A DNA stretch of 8,516 bases from Firmicutes bacterium ZCTH02-B6. Its GTDB lineage: Bacteria; Bacillota; Limnochordia; Limnochordales; ZCTH02-B6. Location of the stretch: contig LZRQ01000152.1 in NCBI GenBank assembly GCA_002159155.1, positions 1-8,516 on the forward strand, in the 5' to 3' direction. The notes under the pieces are model-generated. The model was not told where the DNA came from, ran no database searches, and was given only the letters and a program-made list of their open reading frames with translations. The position numbers and the translations under genes were made by a program. Positions 1 through 5,580 of this stretch are shown here, piece after piece; position 1 is the first letter of the stretch, and every line of letters starts with the position of its first letter.

Positions 1-68
1 CCCGCCTGGGTATAGCGCAACTCCGGATCGGCCACGAGGCGGCCGATCAGAATGACGCGGTTAAGCAA
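1..68 (-). CDS. ssb: single-stranded DNA-binding protein, N-terminal fragment
   Basis: This is the 5' end of ssb, cut by the left edge of the window. The protein would coat single-stranded DNA during replication, repair and recombination. Reading the minus strand from 68, the codons give MLNRVILIGRLVADPELRYT and then QA, which is the characteristic first beta strand of bacterial SSB. The start is TTG (66-68). It is chosen because the SSB sequence begins exactly there and a strong ribosome binding site, GAGGGAGGG (76-84), lies 7 nt upstream. The gene follows rpsF by 86 bp on the same strand, the usual rpsF-ssb-rpsR order, so rpsR is expected just outside the window. Only 22 codons are visible, so the OB fold and acidic C-terminal tail cannot be checked. 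Confidence 0.93.
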   Translation of the reverse strand, partial: MLNRVILIGRLVADPELRYTQA

Positions 69-75
69 GCAGTTT

Positions 76-84
76 CCCTCCCTC
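76..84 (-). promoter_or_regulatory. ribosome binding site of ssb
   Basis: On the minus strand this reads GAGGGAGGG, a purine-rich Shine-Dalgarno sequence 7 nt before the TTG start of ssb. It decides the start, since no ATG or GTG fits the conserved SSB N-terminus. Confidence 0.75.
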
Positions 85-154
85 GCATCGGCAGCCGCCG
101 GTCAAGGCCAACCGCCCCTCCGGCAGCCGCACACCGTCGCCGACCACCGCCCCG

Positions 155-586
155 TCACTCGGACTGGGCGCCGGGTTGTGTGCCGCCCGCGCTCGCGCCA
201 GCCTCAGCACCGGCGTTGGCCTCCGCCTCTGTAGCGGCTTGGGCCTCCTCCGCTGCCGGGGCCGCGGGCGCCTGGGCCGCCGCCGTCGACTTGCGGCGCC
301 CCGTCTCTTCGCGCACGATCAGGTGACGCATGACCGGATCGGTAATGCGCAAGATGCGGTCGAGCTCAATGGCCGCCGCCGGGTTGCCCTGGAACTTGAT
401 CAGGACGTAGTAGCCTTCCGTGTGGCCACCGATCTCGTAGGCCAAACGGCGCTTGCCCCAGCGGTCCAGGTGGGTCACTTCCCCGCCCTGGCCCGTGATG
501 GCGCCGGTGATGCGGTTCAACACCGCCTCCATGGCGTCGTCGGCCAAGCCGGGCTCCAGCACAACCATCGCTTCGTAGGGTCGCAC
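155..586 (-). CDS. rpsF: 30S ribosomal protein S6 with Ala/Glu-rich C-terminal tail
   Basis: Ribosomal protein S6 binds the central domain of 16S rRNA as a heterodimer with S18. The 143-residue product starts MRPYEAMVVLEPGL and carries the family features RWGKRRLAYEI (42-52), EGYYVLIKF (57-65) and LRITDPVMRHLIVR (79-92). The folded core ends near residue 98. Residues 99-143 form a low-complexity tail rich in Ala, Glu and Gly, making the protein about 45 residues longer than the usual S6 of about 95-100. The start is GTG (584-586), supported by GGGAGGAGGTGA ending 7 nt upstream. The stop is TGA. It has its own promoter (659-687) and a leader hairpin, and ssb follows 86 bp downstream. Identity is secure; the role of the tail is unknown. 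Confidence 0.97.
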   Translation of the reverse strand: MRPYEAMVVLEPGLADDAMEAVLNRITGAITGQGGEVTHLDRWGKRRLAYEIGGHTEGYYVLIKFQGNPAAAIELDRILRITDPVMRHLIVREETGRRKSTAAAQAPAAPAAEEAQAATEAEANAGAEAGASAGGTQPGAQSE

Positions 587-593
587 CGCGGCT

Positions 594-605
594 TCACCTC
601 CTCCC
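594..605 (-). promoter_or_regulatory. ribosome binding site of rpsF
   Basis: On the minus strand this reads GGGAGGAGGTGA, a nearly perfect complement to the 3' end of 16S rRNA, with 7 nt to the GTG start. Its 5' edge (AGGGA, 602-606) can pair with the leader (see the hairpin entry). Confidence 0.85.
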
Positions 606-646
606 TTTGGACTGTGGCTCCAGGCGCAGTAGGCCTGGAGCAGGGA
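602..646 (-). promoter_or_regulatory. rpsF leader hairpin abutting the ribosome binding site
   Basis: The minus-strand leader contains a perfect 9-bp stem, GCTCCAGGC (633-641) with GCCTGGAGC (617-625), around a 7-nt loop (626-632). Directly outside it, TCCCT (642-646) can pair with AGGGA (602-606), which overlaps the ribosome binding site. This leaves a 10-nt one-sided bulge (607-616). rpsF leaders in many bacteria are bound by the S6:S18 complex for autoregulation, so this is a candidate control element. I do not see the bulged CCG expected of the known S6:S18 motif, so the assignment is an inference from position and structure. Confidence 0.5.
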
Positions 647-658
647 TACCGCCTCCGT

Positions 659-687
659 ATTATAGCACCGGGCCCATGCCCCGGCAA
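659..687 (-). promoter_or_regulatory. sigma-A type promoter of rpsF operon
   Basis: On the minus strand there is a -35 box TTGCCG (682-687), a 17-bp spacer and a perfect -10 box TATAAT (659-664). The -10 box is preceded by TGC, giving an extended -10 element. Transcription would begin near 652, about 65 nt upstream of the rpsF start, so the leader hairpin lies in the transcript. The promoter sits between DUF951 and rpsF and allows rpsF-ssb to be transcribed independently of DUF951. Confidence 0.82.
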
Positions 688-714
688 TCCGCGTTTCTGA
701 AGGAACGAGCGAGG

Positions 715-924
715 TTACGACGCGCCTTCGTCCTCGATGACGCGTTTCACGATGGCCTTTACCTGCCGCTCAAAGCGGCGCCGGGGAAGCATGACGACGC
801 GCCCGCACCCCAGGCAGCGAATGCGAAAGTCCATGCCGGTGCGCATCACTTCCCACTGGTCGCTGCCGCACGGGTGGGCTTTGCGCATTTGAACCACATC
901 GCCAAGGTAAAATTTCTGCGGCAC
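715..924 (-). CDS. DUF951 family protein (small zinc-ribbon-like, nucleic-acid-associated candidate)
   Basis: A 69-residue protein matching the DUF951 family: FYLGDVVQMRKAHPCG (5-20), WEVMRTGMDFRIRCLGCG (24-41) and a basic C-terminus, LPRRRFERQVKAIVKRV. His17, Cys19, Cys37 and Cys40 could form a metal site. The family is small and widespread in Firmicutes, often near parB, ychF and rpsF; its function has not been established. The GTG at 922-924 is preferred because it puts the conserved FYLGD at residue 5, as in the family, and GGAG (933-936) lies 8 nt upstream. The frame stays open further. An ATG at 994-996 would add 24 unconserved residues and has only a weak purine run before it. The stop is TAA. 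It is divergent from rpsD and upstream of rpsF. Confidence 0.9.
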   Translation of the reverse strand: MPQKFYLGDVVQMRKAHPCGSDQWEVMRTGMDFRIRCLGCGRVVMLPRRRFERQVKAIVKRVIEDEGAS

Positions 925-1013
925 GGCTTGTTCTCCGACCTCCACCCGTGAGACGTCCCGCTCCCGGTTGCCCGATGGCTCGCAGCGGGCGTACATGGGT
1001 GTCTCTTCTTCTT

Positions 1014-1041
1014 GACGCGGGCGCCGCCTCCTGCCCGCGTC
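1014..1041. repeat. perfect 9-bp inverted repeat in divergent spacer
   Basis: GACGCGGGC (1014-1022) and GCCCGCGTC (1033-1041) are exact reverse complements separated by 10 nt. As minus-strand RNA it would lie in the DUF951 leader, and its loop would expose AGGAGGCGGC. No T-run follows on either strand, so it is not an ordinary intrinsic terminator. It could be a leader structure or a protein-binding site; nothing in the sequence decides between these. Confidence 0.55.
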
Positions 1042-1159
1042 CCCCGTGGACGAGCCGCGGTGCAAAAAGCTCTTGATGCGCGGCCGCCGAATGTATACCT
1101 TATTAAGAGTGAATCCCCGTGTGTTCCCGTGGCTGCTGGCGAACATCACAGGCGGATAC

Positions 1160-1164
1160 GGAGG
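1160..1164 (+). promoter_or_regulatory. ribosome binding site of rpsD
   Basis: GGAGG, 11 nt before the ATG of rpsD. A second purine patch, AAGGA (1169-1173), is too close to the start to be the main site. Confidence 0.55.
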
Positions 1165-1175
1165 ATTGAAGGACG

Positions 1176-1781
1176 ATGGCAAGAAACACCGGACCGAAGC
1201 ACCGCATTTGCCGGCGGCTTGGCGAACCCATTTGCGGATCGCCCAAGTGCCCGGCCTTGAAGCGGCCCTATCCCCCGGGCCAGCACGGACGGGGACCCCG
1301 GCGCAAGCTGTCGGAATACGGGCGCCAGCTGTTGGAGAAGCAAAAGCTGAAGGCGATCTACGGCGTCTCCGAGACATACCTGCGTAACCTGTTCCGCAAG
1401 GCCGCCCGATACCGCGGCCGCACCGGCGAGCTGGTGCTGCAGCTGTTGGAGACGCGGCTGGACAACATCGTCTACCGCCTGGGGCTCGCGCCCACGTTGC
1501 CGGCAGCCCGGCAGCTGGTCACCCACGGCCACGTTACCGTAGACGGCCGCAAGGTGGACATCCCCTCCTACCAGGTGCAGCCGGGCCAGGTGGTGGGCAT
1601 GCGCGAGAAGTCCCGCAACCTGGACTTGGTGGTCGCCACGCTGGAGGCGGGTCCGCCCAGTGTGCCGTACGTTGAGGTTGACAAGGAGAACCGTTCGGGC
1701 AAGCTCCTGCGCATGCCTAACCGCGAGGAGATCCCGATCAAGGTCAACGAGACCCTCATCGTCGAGTTTTACGCTCGCTGA
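1176..1781 (+). CDS. rpsD: 30S ribosomal protein S4, zinc-binding variant
   Basis: S4 is a primary 16S rRNA-binding protein that nucleates 30S assembly, and in several bacteria it represses its own mRNA. The 201-residue product has the family landmarks KRPYPPGQHGRG (29-40), the LETRLDNIVYRLG stretch, the S4 RNA-binding segment (AARQLVTHGHVTVDGRKVD) and the terminal VNETLIVEFYAR. The N-terminus holds HRICRR and CGSPKC, giving His9, Cys12, Cys20 and Cys25 as probable zinc ligands. Many zinc-type S4 proteins use four cysteines with a longer loop between the second and third ligands. The start is ATG. The gene is monocistronic or leads an operon, as in Bacillus, rather than lying in the alpha operon. 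The stop TGA is 7 bp before the next possible start. Confidence 0.97.
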   Translation: MARNTGPKHRICRRLGEPICGSPKCPALKRPYPPGQHGRGPRRKLSEYGRQLLEKQKLKAIYGVSETYLRNLFRKAARYRGRTGELVLQLLETRLDNIVYRLGLAPTLPAARQLVTHGHVTVDGRKVDIPSYQVQPGQVVGMREKSRNLDLVVATLEAGPPSVPYVEVDKENRSGKLLRMPNREEIPIKVNETLIVEFYAR

Positions 1782-1788
1782 CGCCCCG

Positions 1789-4200
1789 TTGTGCCCGGCC
1801 CGGAGCCTGGCACCGGTTCTCGTGCAGGGAATGCTGCTTGGGACAGTGTTGTTGCTGGCCCAGGCAGCATTTTCCTTTTCCGCCGCCTTCGCCGCTGCGG
1901 AGGCGGCGCCTGCTGTGGAGGCAAGTCCGGCTGCCGGCGCACGGCAAGTCATCGTGCTGGTCGTCGACGCCTTAGCGGTCGAAGATTTCACCAGCCCCAC
2001 CTGGCCCAACCTGCGGGCTGTCATGGCCAGGGGTGGCGTCATCGGGCTGATGAACGCGCGCACGGCTGGCGGCACCGCCCAGATCGCGGCCCACGTCACC
2101 CTCGGCGCCGGGGCTAGGGCGCGCGCCGGTCCCACCGGCGGCCTCGCCTTTGACGCGGGCGGCATGTATCGCGACCGTCCGGCAGCGGAAACGTACCGCG
2201 CCCTTAGCGGCCTGGACCCCGGAACCGATCAGGTGCTTCACTTGGGCCTGCCGGAATTGGCAGCCCGCAACGCAGATTTGCCCGACCGGATTGTGCCCGG
2301 CCTGCTCGGACAGGCGGTCCGGGACGCGGGCATGCAGACGGCCGTCATCGGCAATGCCGATCTTCACGACGCCTTTCGCCGGCACGGCACCCTCGTCGCG
2401 ATGGACGGCTCGGGCCGTGTGGGCCTCGGGACGATCGGCCGGGGCACGCTCGCGGACGATCCCGAATGGCCCTTTGGGTGGCGCACCGACTATGAAGCCG
2501 TCTGGGAAGCGTTTCTTGCCGCCGCGCCCCATGCCGGCCTGATCGTCGTTGATCTCGGCGACGTGGCCCGTCTGGACGCCTACTCGGACCTGATCGCCCC
2601 GGAGCGGCTCCGGGCACTGCGCCAACAGGCCATCGGCCGGATCGATGCTTTTGTCGGCCGTCTAGAGGCGTGGGCGCGCGATGGGGCAACGGAAGCGTTT
2701 CTCATGCTGGTCACGCCTTCCCCGCCCGCCGAGGCGCTGCGGCGCAATTTCCTCTTGACCCCCATCGCCTGGGCTCCGCTGGGGTCGCGACCGGCAGCCG
2801 GCCTGCCTGGATACCCGTCCGCGGAGACGATCAAGCCCCTGGGCGACGGCACCAACGGACCCCGGCTGGCCACCTCCCCCACTACTCGCCGCGCCGGAAT
2901 TGTCACCAACACCGACGTGGCACCCACGGTGTTGGCGGCCTTGGGGGTGGACCCACCCGCCGCCTTCACGGGCCGCGGCCTGGTGGGCGCCTCCTTGAGC
3001 GCACTGCGGCGGGACTTGCCGTGGACCGTGCCGATGCCACGTGACCCGTGGGAAGCGGTGGCGCTCATCTACCGGCGGGCCACGGCTGTGCATGCCTTGC
3101 GGCCGGCGGTCGTGCGGGCGTTCATCGGCCTGGCCATCGCCGTCTTTGTGGGTTGGACGGCGTGGCTGGCGTGGGCGGCGCTGGCCCGGACGCCGGGTCC
3201 CGAGGCGCGCCTGGAAGCCTGGCGTTGGCTGCTGCTGCTCCTGTTGGCGGCGCCCCTTGCCGTCCTCTTGGTCCCCCTGTTGGAGCCCTTGCTGCCTGCT
3301 GCGGCGCCGGCGGCGCGCTTGACGGTCATCGGGCTCTTGGCCGTGAGCCTCGCTTCCGTGGCCTGGGCGGCCGGGCGACAGGACGGTATCGGTCCCTTCG
3401 CCTGGCTGTCGCTGGCTACCGTAGGTGCGCTGGTGGCGGACGTCATCCTCGGGGCCCCTCTGATCAAGTCGTCCATCCTGGGCTACGACCCTATCACCGG
3501 CGCGCGGTTTTACGGCATCGGCAACGAGTACATGGGCATCCTGATCGGCACCGCGCTGGTGGGCACCGGCGGCCTGTTGGACCGGTTTCCAGGGCGGAAA
3601 GGTCTCCGCTGGCTTGCCGTGGGCGTTTACGCCGTCGTGTCCTTTGTGCTGGCCGCTCCGGGCCTGGGAGTCAACGTGGGCGGCACCGTCGCGGCGGTGA
3701 GCGGGTTCGGCGCAACGGTCATGCTGTTGTGGCGCGGGCGGTTGGCATGGCCCGCCGGGCGTTTCGCGGTCGCCACGGCCCTCGCGGTTGCGGCGGTGCT
3801 GGCGGCAGCCGCATGGGTGGACGTGGCTGCGCGGGCCGAGCCGTCACATCTCGGCCGGGCGGCCCTGATGCTCGCCCGTGGGCAGTGGGAGGCACTCTGG
3901 GACATCGCGGTGCGCAAGCTGCAGATGAACGTGCGGCTCCTCAACTGGACCATCTGGGCCCAGGTGATGGTGGTGAGCCTCGGCATCTCCGCGGTCGCCT
4001 TGCACCGGCCCGGCCAGTTGATCCGGCGCCTTCAAAGCCGTCATCCCCATCTGGTGACGAGCGTGCGCGGGGCGGTGGTGGCGAGCCTGGTGGCGTTGGC
4101 GGTCAACGACTCCGGCGTCGTCGCCGCGGCGACGAGCCTCATCCCGGCCACCGCGACCCTGCTCTACCTGGTGACAGCGGACCGCGGGTTTCCCCGTTGA
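1789..4200 (+). CDS. exported alkaline-phosphatase-superfamily domain fused to polytopic membrane domain, function unknown
   Basis: With the TTG start the product is 803 residues. Residues 1-35 look like a signal peptide or anchor (MCPARS, then a long hydrophobic run to SAAFAAA). Residues about 53-420 resemble an alkaline-phosphatase/sulfatase fold: VIVLVVD with Asp60, GLMNARTAGG (87-96), TLGAG (104-108), GPRLATSPTTR, and TNTDVAPTVLAALGV with Asp376. From 441 onwards there are roughly nine or ten hydrophobic segments, with polar motifs YDPITGARFYGIGNEYMG (566-583), SHLGR (686-690) and VNDSGVV (772-778). Similar proteins occur in Firmicutes and, with related motifs, in Actinobacteria; I know of no assigned substrate. 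An envelope phosphotransferase or hydrolase is a guess. The start is uncertain: TTG 1789 gives a basic n-region and lies 7 bp after rpsD, whereas ATG 1831 gives 789 residues. None has a clear ribosome binding site, suggesting coupling to rpsD. Confidence 0.8.
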   Translation: MCPARSLAPVLVQGMLLGTVLLLAQAAFSFSAAFAAAEAAPAVEASPAAGARQVIVLVVDALAVEDFTSPTWPNLRAVMARGGVIGLMNARTAGGTAQIAAHVTLGAGARARAGPTGGLAFDAGGMYRDRPAAETYRALSGLDPGTDQVLHLGLPELAARNADLPDRIVPGLLGQAVRDAGMQTAVIGNADLHDAFRRHGTLVAMDGSGRVGLGTIGRGTLADDPEWPFGWRTDYEAVWEAFLAAAPHAGLIVVDLGDVARLDAYSDLIAPERLRALRQQAIGRIDAFVGRLEAWARDGATEAFLMLVTPSPPAEALRRNFLLTPIAWAPLGSRPAAGLPGYPSAETIKPLGDGTNGPRLATSPTTRRAGIVTNTDVAPTVLAALGVDPPAAFTGRGLVGASLSALRRDLPWTVPMPRDPWEAVALIYRRATAVHALRPAVVRAFIGLAIAVFVGWTAWLAWAALARTPGPEARLEAWRWLLLLLLAAPLAVLLVPLLEPLLPAAAPAARLTVIGLLAVSLASVAWAAGRQDGIGPFAWLSLATVGALVADVILGAPLIKSSILGYDPITGARFYGIGNEYMGILIGTALVGTGGLLDRFPGRKGLRWLAVGVYAVVSFVLAAPGLGVNVGGTVAAVSGFGATVMLLWRGRLAWPAGRFAVATALAVAAVLAAAAWVDVAARAEPSHLGRAALMLARGQWEALWDIAVRKLQMNVRLLNWTIWAQVMVVSLGISAVALHRPGQLIRRLQSRHPHLVTSVRGAVVASLVALAVNDSGVVAAATSLIPATATLLYLVTADRGFPR

Positions 4201-4237
4201 GACGTTTCTGTTATATTGAAGACATCCTGCAAGACGC

Positions 4238-4243
4238 AGGGGG
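4238..4243 (+). promoter_or_regulatory. ribosome binding site deciding the start of the cysteine-rich gene
   Basis: AGGGGG, 8 nt before TTG at 4252. The upstream in-frame TTG at 4216 has no comparable site, so 4252 is preferred. Confidence 0.55.
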
Positions 4244-4251
4244 CTTTCGCC

Positions 4252-4668
4252 TTGACAGCGGCGAATGGACAAACGGCTTTCGCGCCCGGGCGGAAACCGG
4301 GCGATATCATATCCCGATGCGGGCTGTTGTGCAACACGTGCAGCGCTTACATCGCCGGGGTTTGTCCCGGCTGCCCGAGCCTGGACCAGGGCGAGTGCGT
4401 GCTGCGGGACTGCGCGGATCTTAAGGGAACCAGCTGCCTGGACTGCCAGGCCGTGTCGTGCCATCACTTTGAGGCGTATTTCTGGCGCCGACAGGTCATG
4501 AACGCACGGGCTAAGGAGTACATGCGCCTAACGGGCCGAGCGCGGCGCGCCTCCGCCGGCGTTGGGTGCGGGTGCAGCGCGGGAGGCGCCGCCCGGGGCT
4601 GCGGCTGTGCCAGCGGCGGCTGTCCTGCGGCGCGGCTTGCCGCCAACTTGTCAGCCTTGGGCGCCTAA
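4252..4668 (+). CDS. cysteine-rich DUF3795-like small protein with CxC-rich tail
   Basis: A 138-residue protein from TTG 4252, with 15 cysteines. Residues 21-70 hold ISRCGLLCNTC, VCPGC, GECVLRDC, KGTSCLDC and SCHHFEAY. This spacing (Cys 23, 27, 30, 38, 41, 49, 54, 62, 65, 70) resembles DUF3795, a small family presumed to bind metal or iron-sulfur clusters, with no established function. Residues 76-100 are basic and probably helical. The tail has two similar units, GCGCSAGG (105-112) and GCGCASGG (116-123), followed by Cys124, adding five cysteines. No signal peptide is visible, so it is probably cytoplasmic. It lies 51 bp after the phosphatase-fold gene on the same strand. A start at TTG 4216 would add 12 residues. 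Its stop TAA overlaps the stop of convergent pheA. Confidence 0.72.
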   Translation: MTAANGQTAFAPGRKPGDIISRCGLLCNTCSAYIAGVCPGCPSLDQGECVLRDCADLKGTSCLDCQAVSCHHFEAYFWRRQVMNARAKEYMRLTGRARRASAGVGCGCSAGGAARGCGCASGGCPAARLAANLSALGA

Positions 4669-5573
4669 TCCGTCTTGCCGTCGCCTTGGGTGGCTGCGCC
4701 CCGGGGGTAATCTGCCCGCGGGTAGGAGCCTAGGATCCTCACGTATGCGCAGAGCCGCCTGACAGCTCGCAGGGCTTCGTCCACAATGGGATCCTGCGCG
4801 TGGCCTTCCAGGTCCGCGAAGAAGATGTAGTCCCCCAAGTGCTGCTTGGCCGGGCGCGACTCCAGCCTCGTCAAGTTGATGCCGCGCTGGGCAAACTCGC
4901 CCAGCGCGTGGTACAAGTTTCCGGGGCGGTCGACCGCGAACGCGAAAACGATGGAAGTCTTGTCGCGGCCGGTCGGCGCGCGCTTCTCCGTTCCTACTAC
5001 GAAAAAGCGCGTCGCGTTGTCCGGCACGTCCTGGATGTCCGATTCCAGCACCACAAGCCCGTAGAGATCCGCGCACAAAGCGTTGCCGATGGCCGCCATG
5101 CCGGGCCGGTCGCTTTCGCCGACCAGGCGCGCCGCTTCGGCGGTACTAAAGGCCGCCTGCACCTGTGCCCCGGGCCAGCGGGCCTCCAGGTAACGACGGC
5201 ATTGGGCGAGCGCCTGCGGGTGAGAGACGACTGTGGCGATGGGCGCTCCCTCATGCCCGCGCCGTACCAGCAGATGATGGCGGATGGGGATGACCACCTC
5301 GCTCACGATGGGGACATCGACGTCGTGGACGAGGGTGTCCAGCGTCACGGCCACCGTGCCTTCGATGGAATTTTCCGCAGGCACGACGGCCTCGTCCAGG
5401 TCGCCCGCGGCCACCGCGCGCAAAAGATCGGGGATCCCTCGACCGGGCACCAGCTCGACACTCAGCGCTGCAGGAAGGCGGCGGGCATAAAGCCGCGCCG
5501 CCTCCTCGGTGAAGGTGCCCCGCGGTCCCAGAAACCCGAGGCGCCATGATGAATGCTGCCGTTGTTGTCCCAT
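4665..5573 (-). CDS. pheA: prephenate dehydratase with C-terminal ACT domain
   Basis: Converts prephenate to phenylpyruvate, the committed step of phenylalanine synthesis, in the cytoplasm. The 302-residue product is a monofunctional enzyme without a chorismate mutase domain. GFLGPRGTFTEEAA (13-26) and ENSIEGTV (67-74) line the catalytic cleft, and NATRFFVVG (186-194) contains the catalytic Thr-Arg-Phe. The ACT regulatory domain covers about 206-283, with PGNLYHALGEFAQRGINLT (217-235), the phenylalanine-sensing ESRP (238-241) and GDYIFFAD (247-254), so feedback inhibition by phenylalanine is expected. The start ATG is 7 bp after the gcvPB stop, with GGGGAG (5584-5589) overlapping the last gcvPB codons. 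It is last in the gcv operon. The stop TAG overlaps the convergent cysteine-rich gene. Confidence 0.96.
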   Translation of the reverse strand: MGQQRQHSSWRLGFLGPRGTFTEEAARLYARRLPAALSVELVPGRGIPDLLRAVAAGDLDEAVVPAENSIEGTVAVTLDTLVHDVDVPIVSEVVIPIRHHLLVRRGHEGAPIATVVSHPQALAQCRRYLEARWPGAQVQAAFSTAEAARLVGESDRPGMAAIGNALCADLYGLVVLESDIQDVPDNATRFFVVGTEKRAPTGRDKTSIVFAFAVDRPGNLYHALGEFAQRGINLTRLESRPAKQHLGDYIFFADLEGHAQDPIVDEALRAVRRLCAYVRILGSYPRADYPRGAATQGDGKTD

Positions 5574-5580
5574 TCAGCCC

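Larger units (their letters stand above)
925..1175. promoter_or_regulatory. divergent intergenic region between DUF951 and rpsD
   Basis: This 251-bp spacer must hold the start signals of both divergent genes. The only AT-rich patch is at about 1091-1106 (TGTATACC followed by TTATTAAG). For rpsD, a weak candidate promoter is TTGATG (1073-1078) with TATACC (1094-1099), but the 15-bp spacing is short. On the minus strand TATACA (1092-1097) could serve DUF951, without a convincing -35 box. The region also holds a long GC-rich hairpin (1014-1041). I see no tRNA, small RNA or known riboswitch in it. Confidence 0.4.

Noticed and set aside
89..129. Direct repeat CGGCAGCCG (89-97 and 121-129) between rpsF and ssb
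   Set aside because: Two copies of a 9-mer made almost entirely of G and C are weak evidence in sequence this GC-rich, and there is no associated motif.
176..700. Plus-strand open frame of 174 codons opposite rpsF
   Set aside because: It is antisense to rpsF and its promoter, and shows no family resemblance or suitable ribosome binding site.
1073..1099. TTGATG ... TATACC as a firm rpsD promoter
   Set aside because: Spacing is 15 bp and each box matches only 4 of 6 positions. It is mentioned in the intergenic entry but not called as a separate promoter.
1146..2165. Minus-strand open frame of 339 codons across rpsD and the next gene
   Set aside because: It covers rpsD and the start of the membrane gene on the opposite strand; both of those are clearly coding in their own frames.
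4189..4217. Possible promoter before the cysteine-rich gene (TATATT at 4212-4217)
   Set aside because: The -10-like box has no acceptable -35 at 16-18 bp (TTTCCC at 17), so I did not list it; the gene may simply be cotranscribed with the one upstream.
3048..4424. Long plus-strand open frame of 458 codons
   Set aside because: It overlaps the phosphatase-fold membrane gene in another frame. Its translation is Arg/Gly/Ala-rich with no recognisable motif, as expected from a high-GC out-of-frame reading, whereas the main frame has coherent membrane segments.
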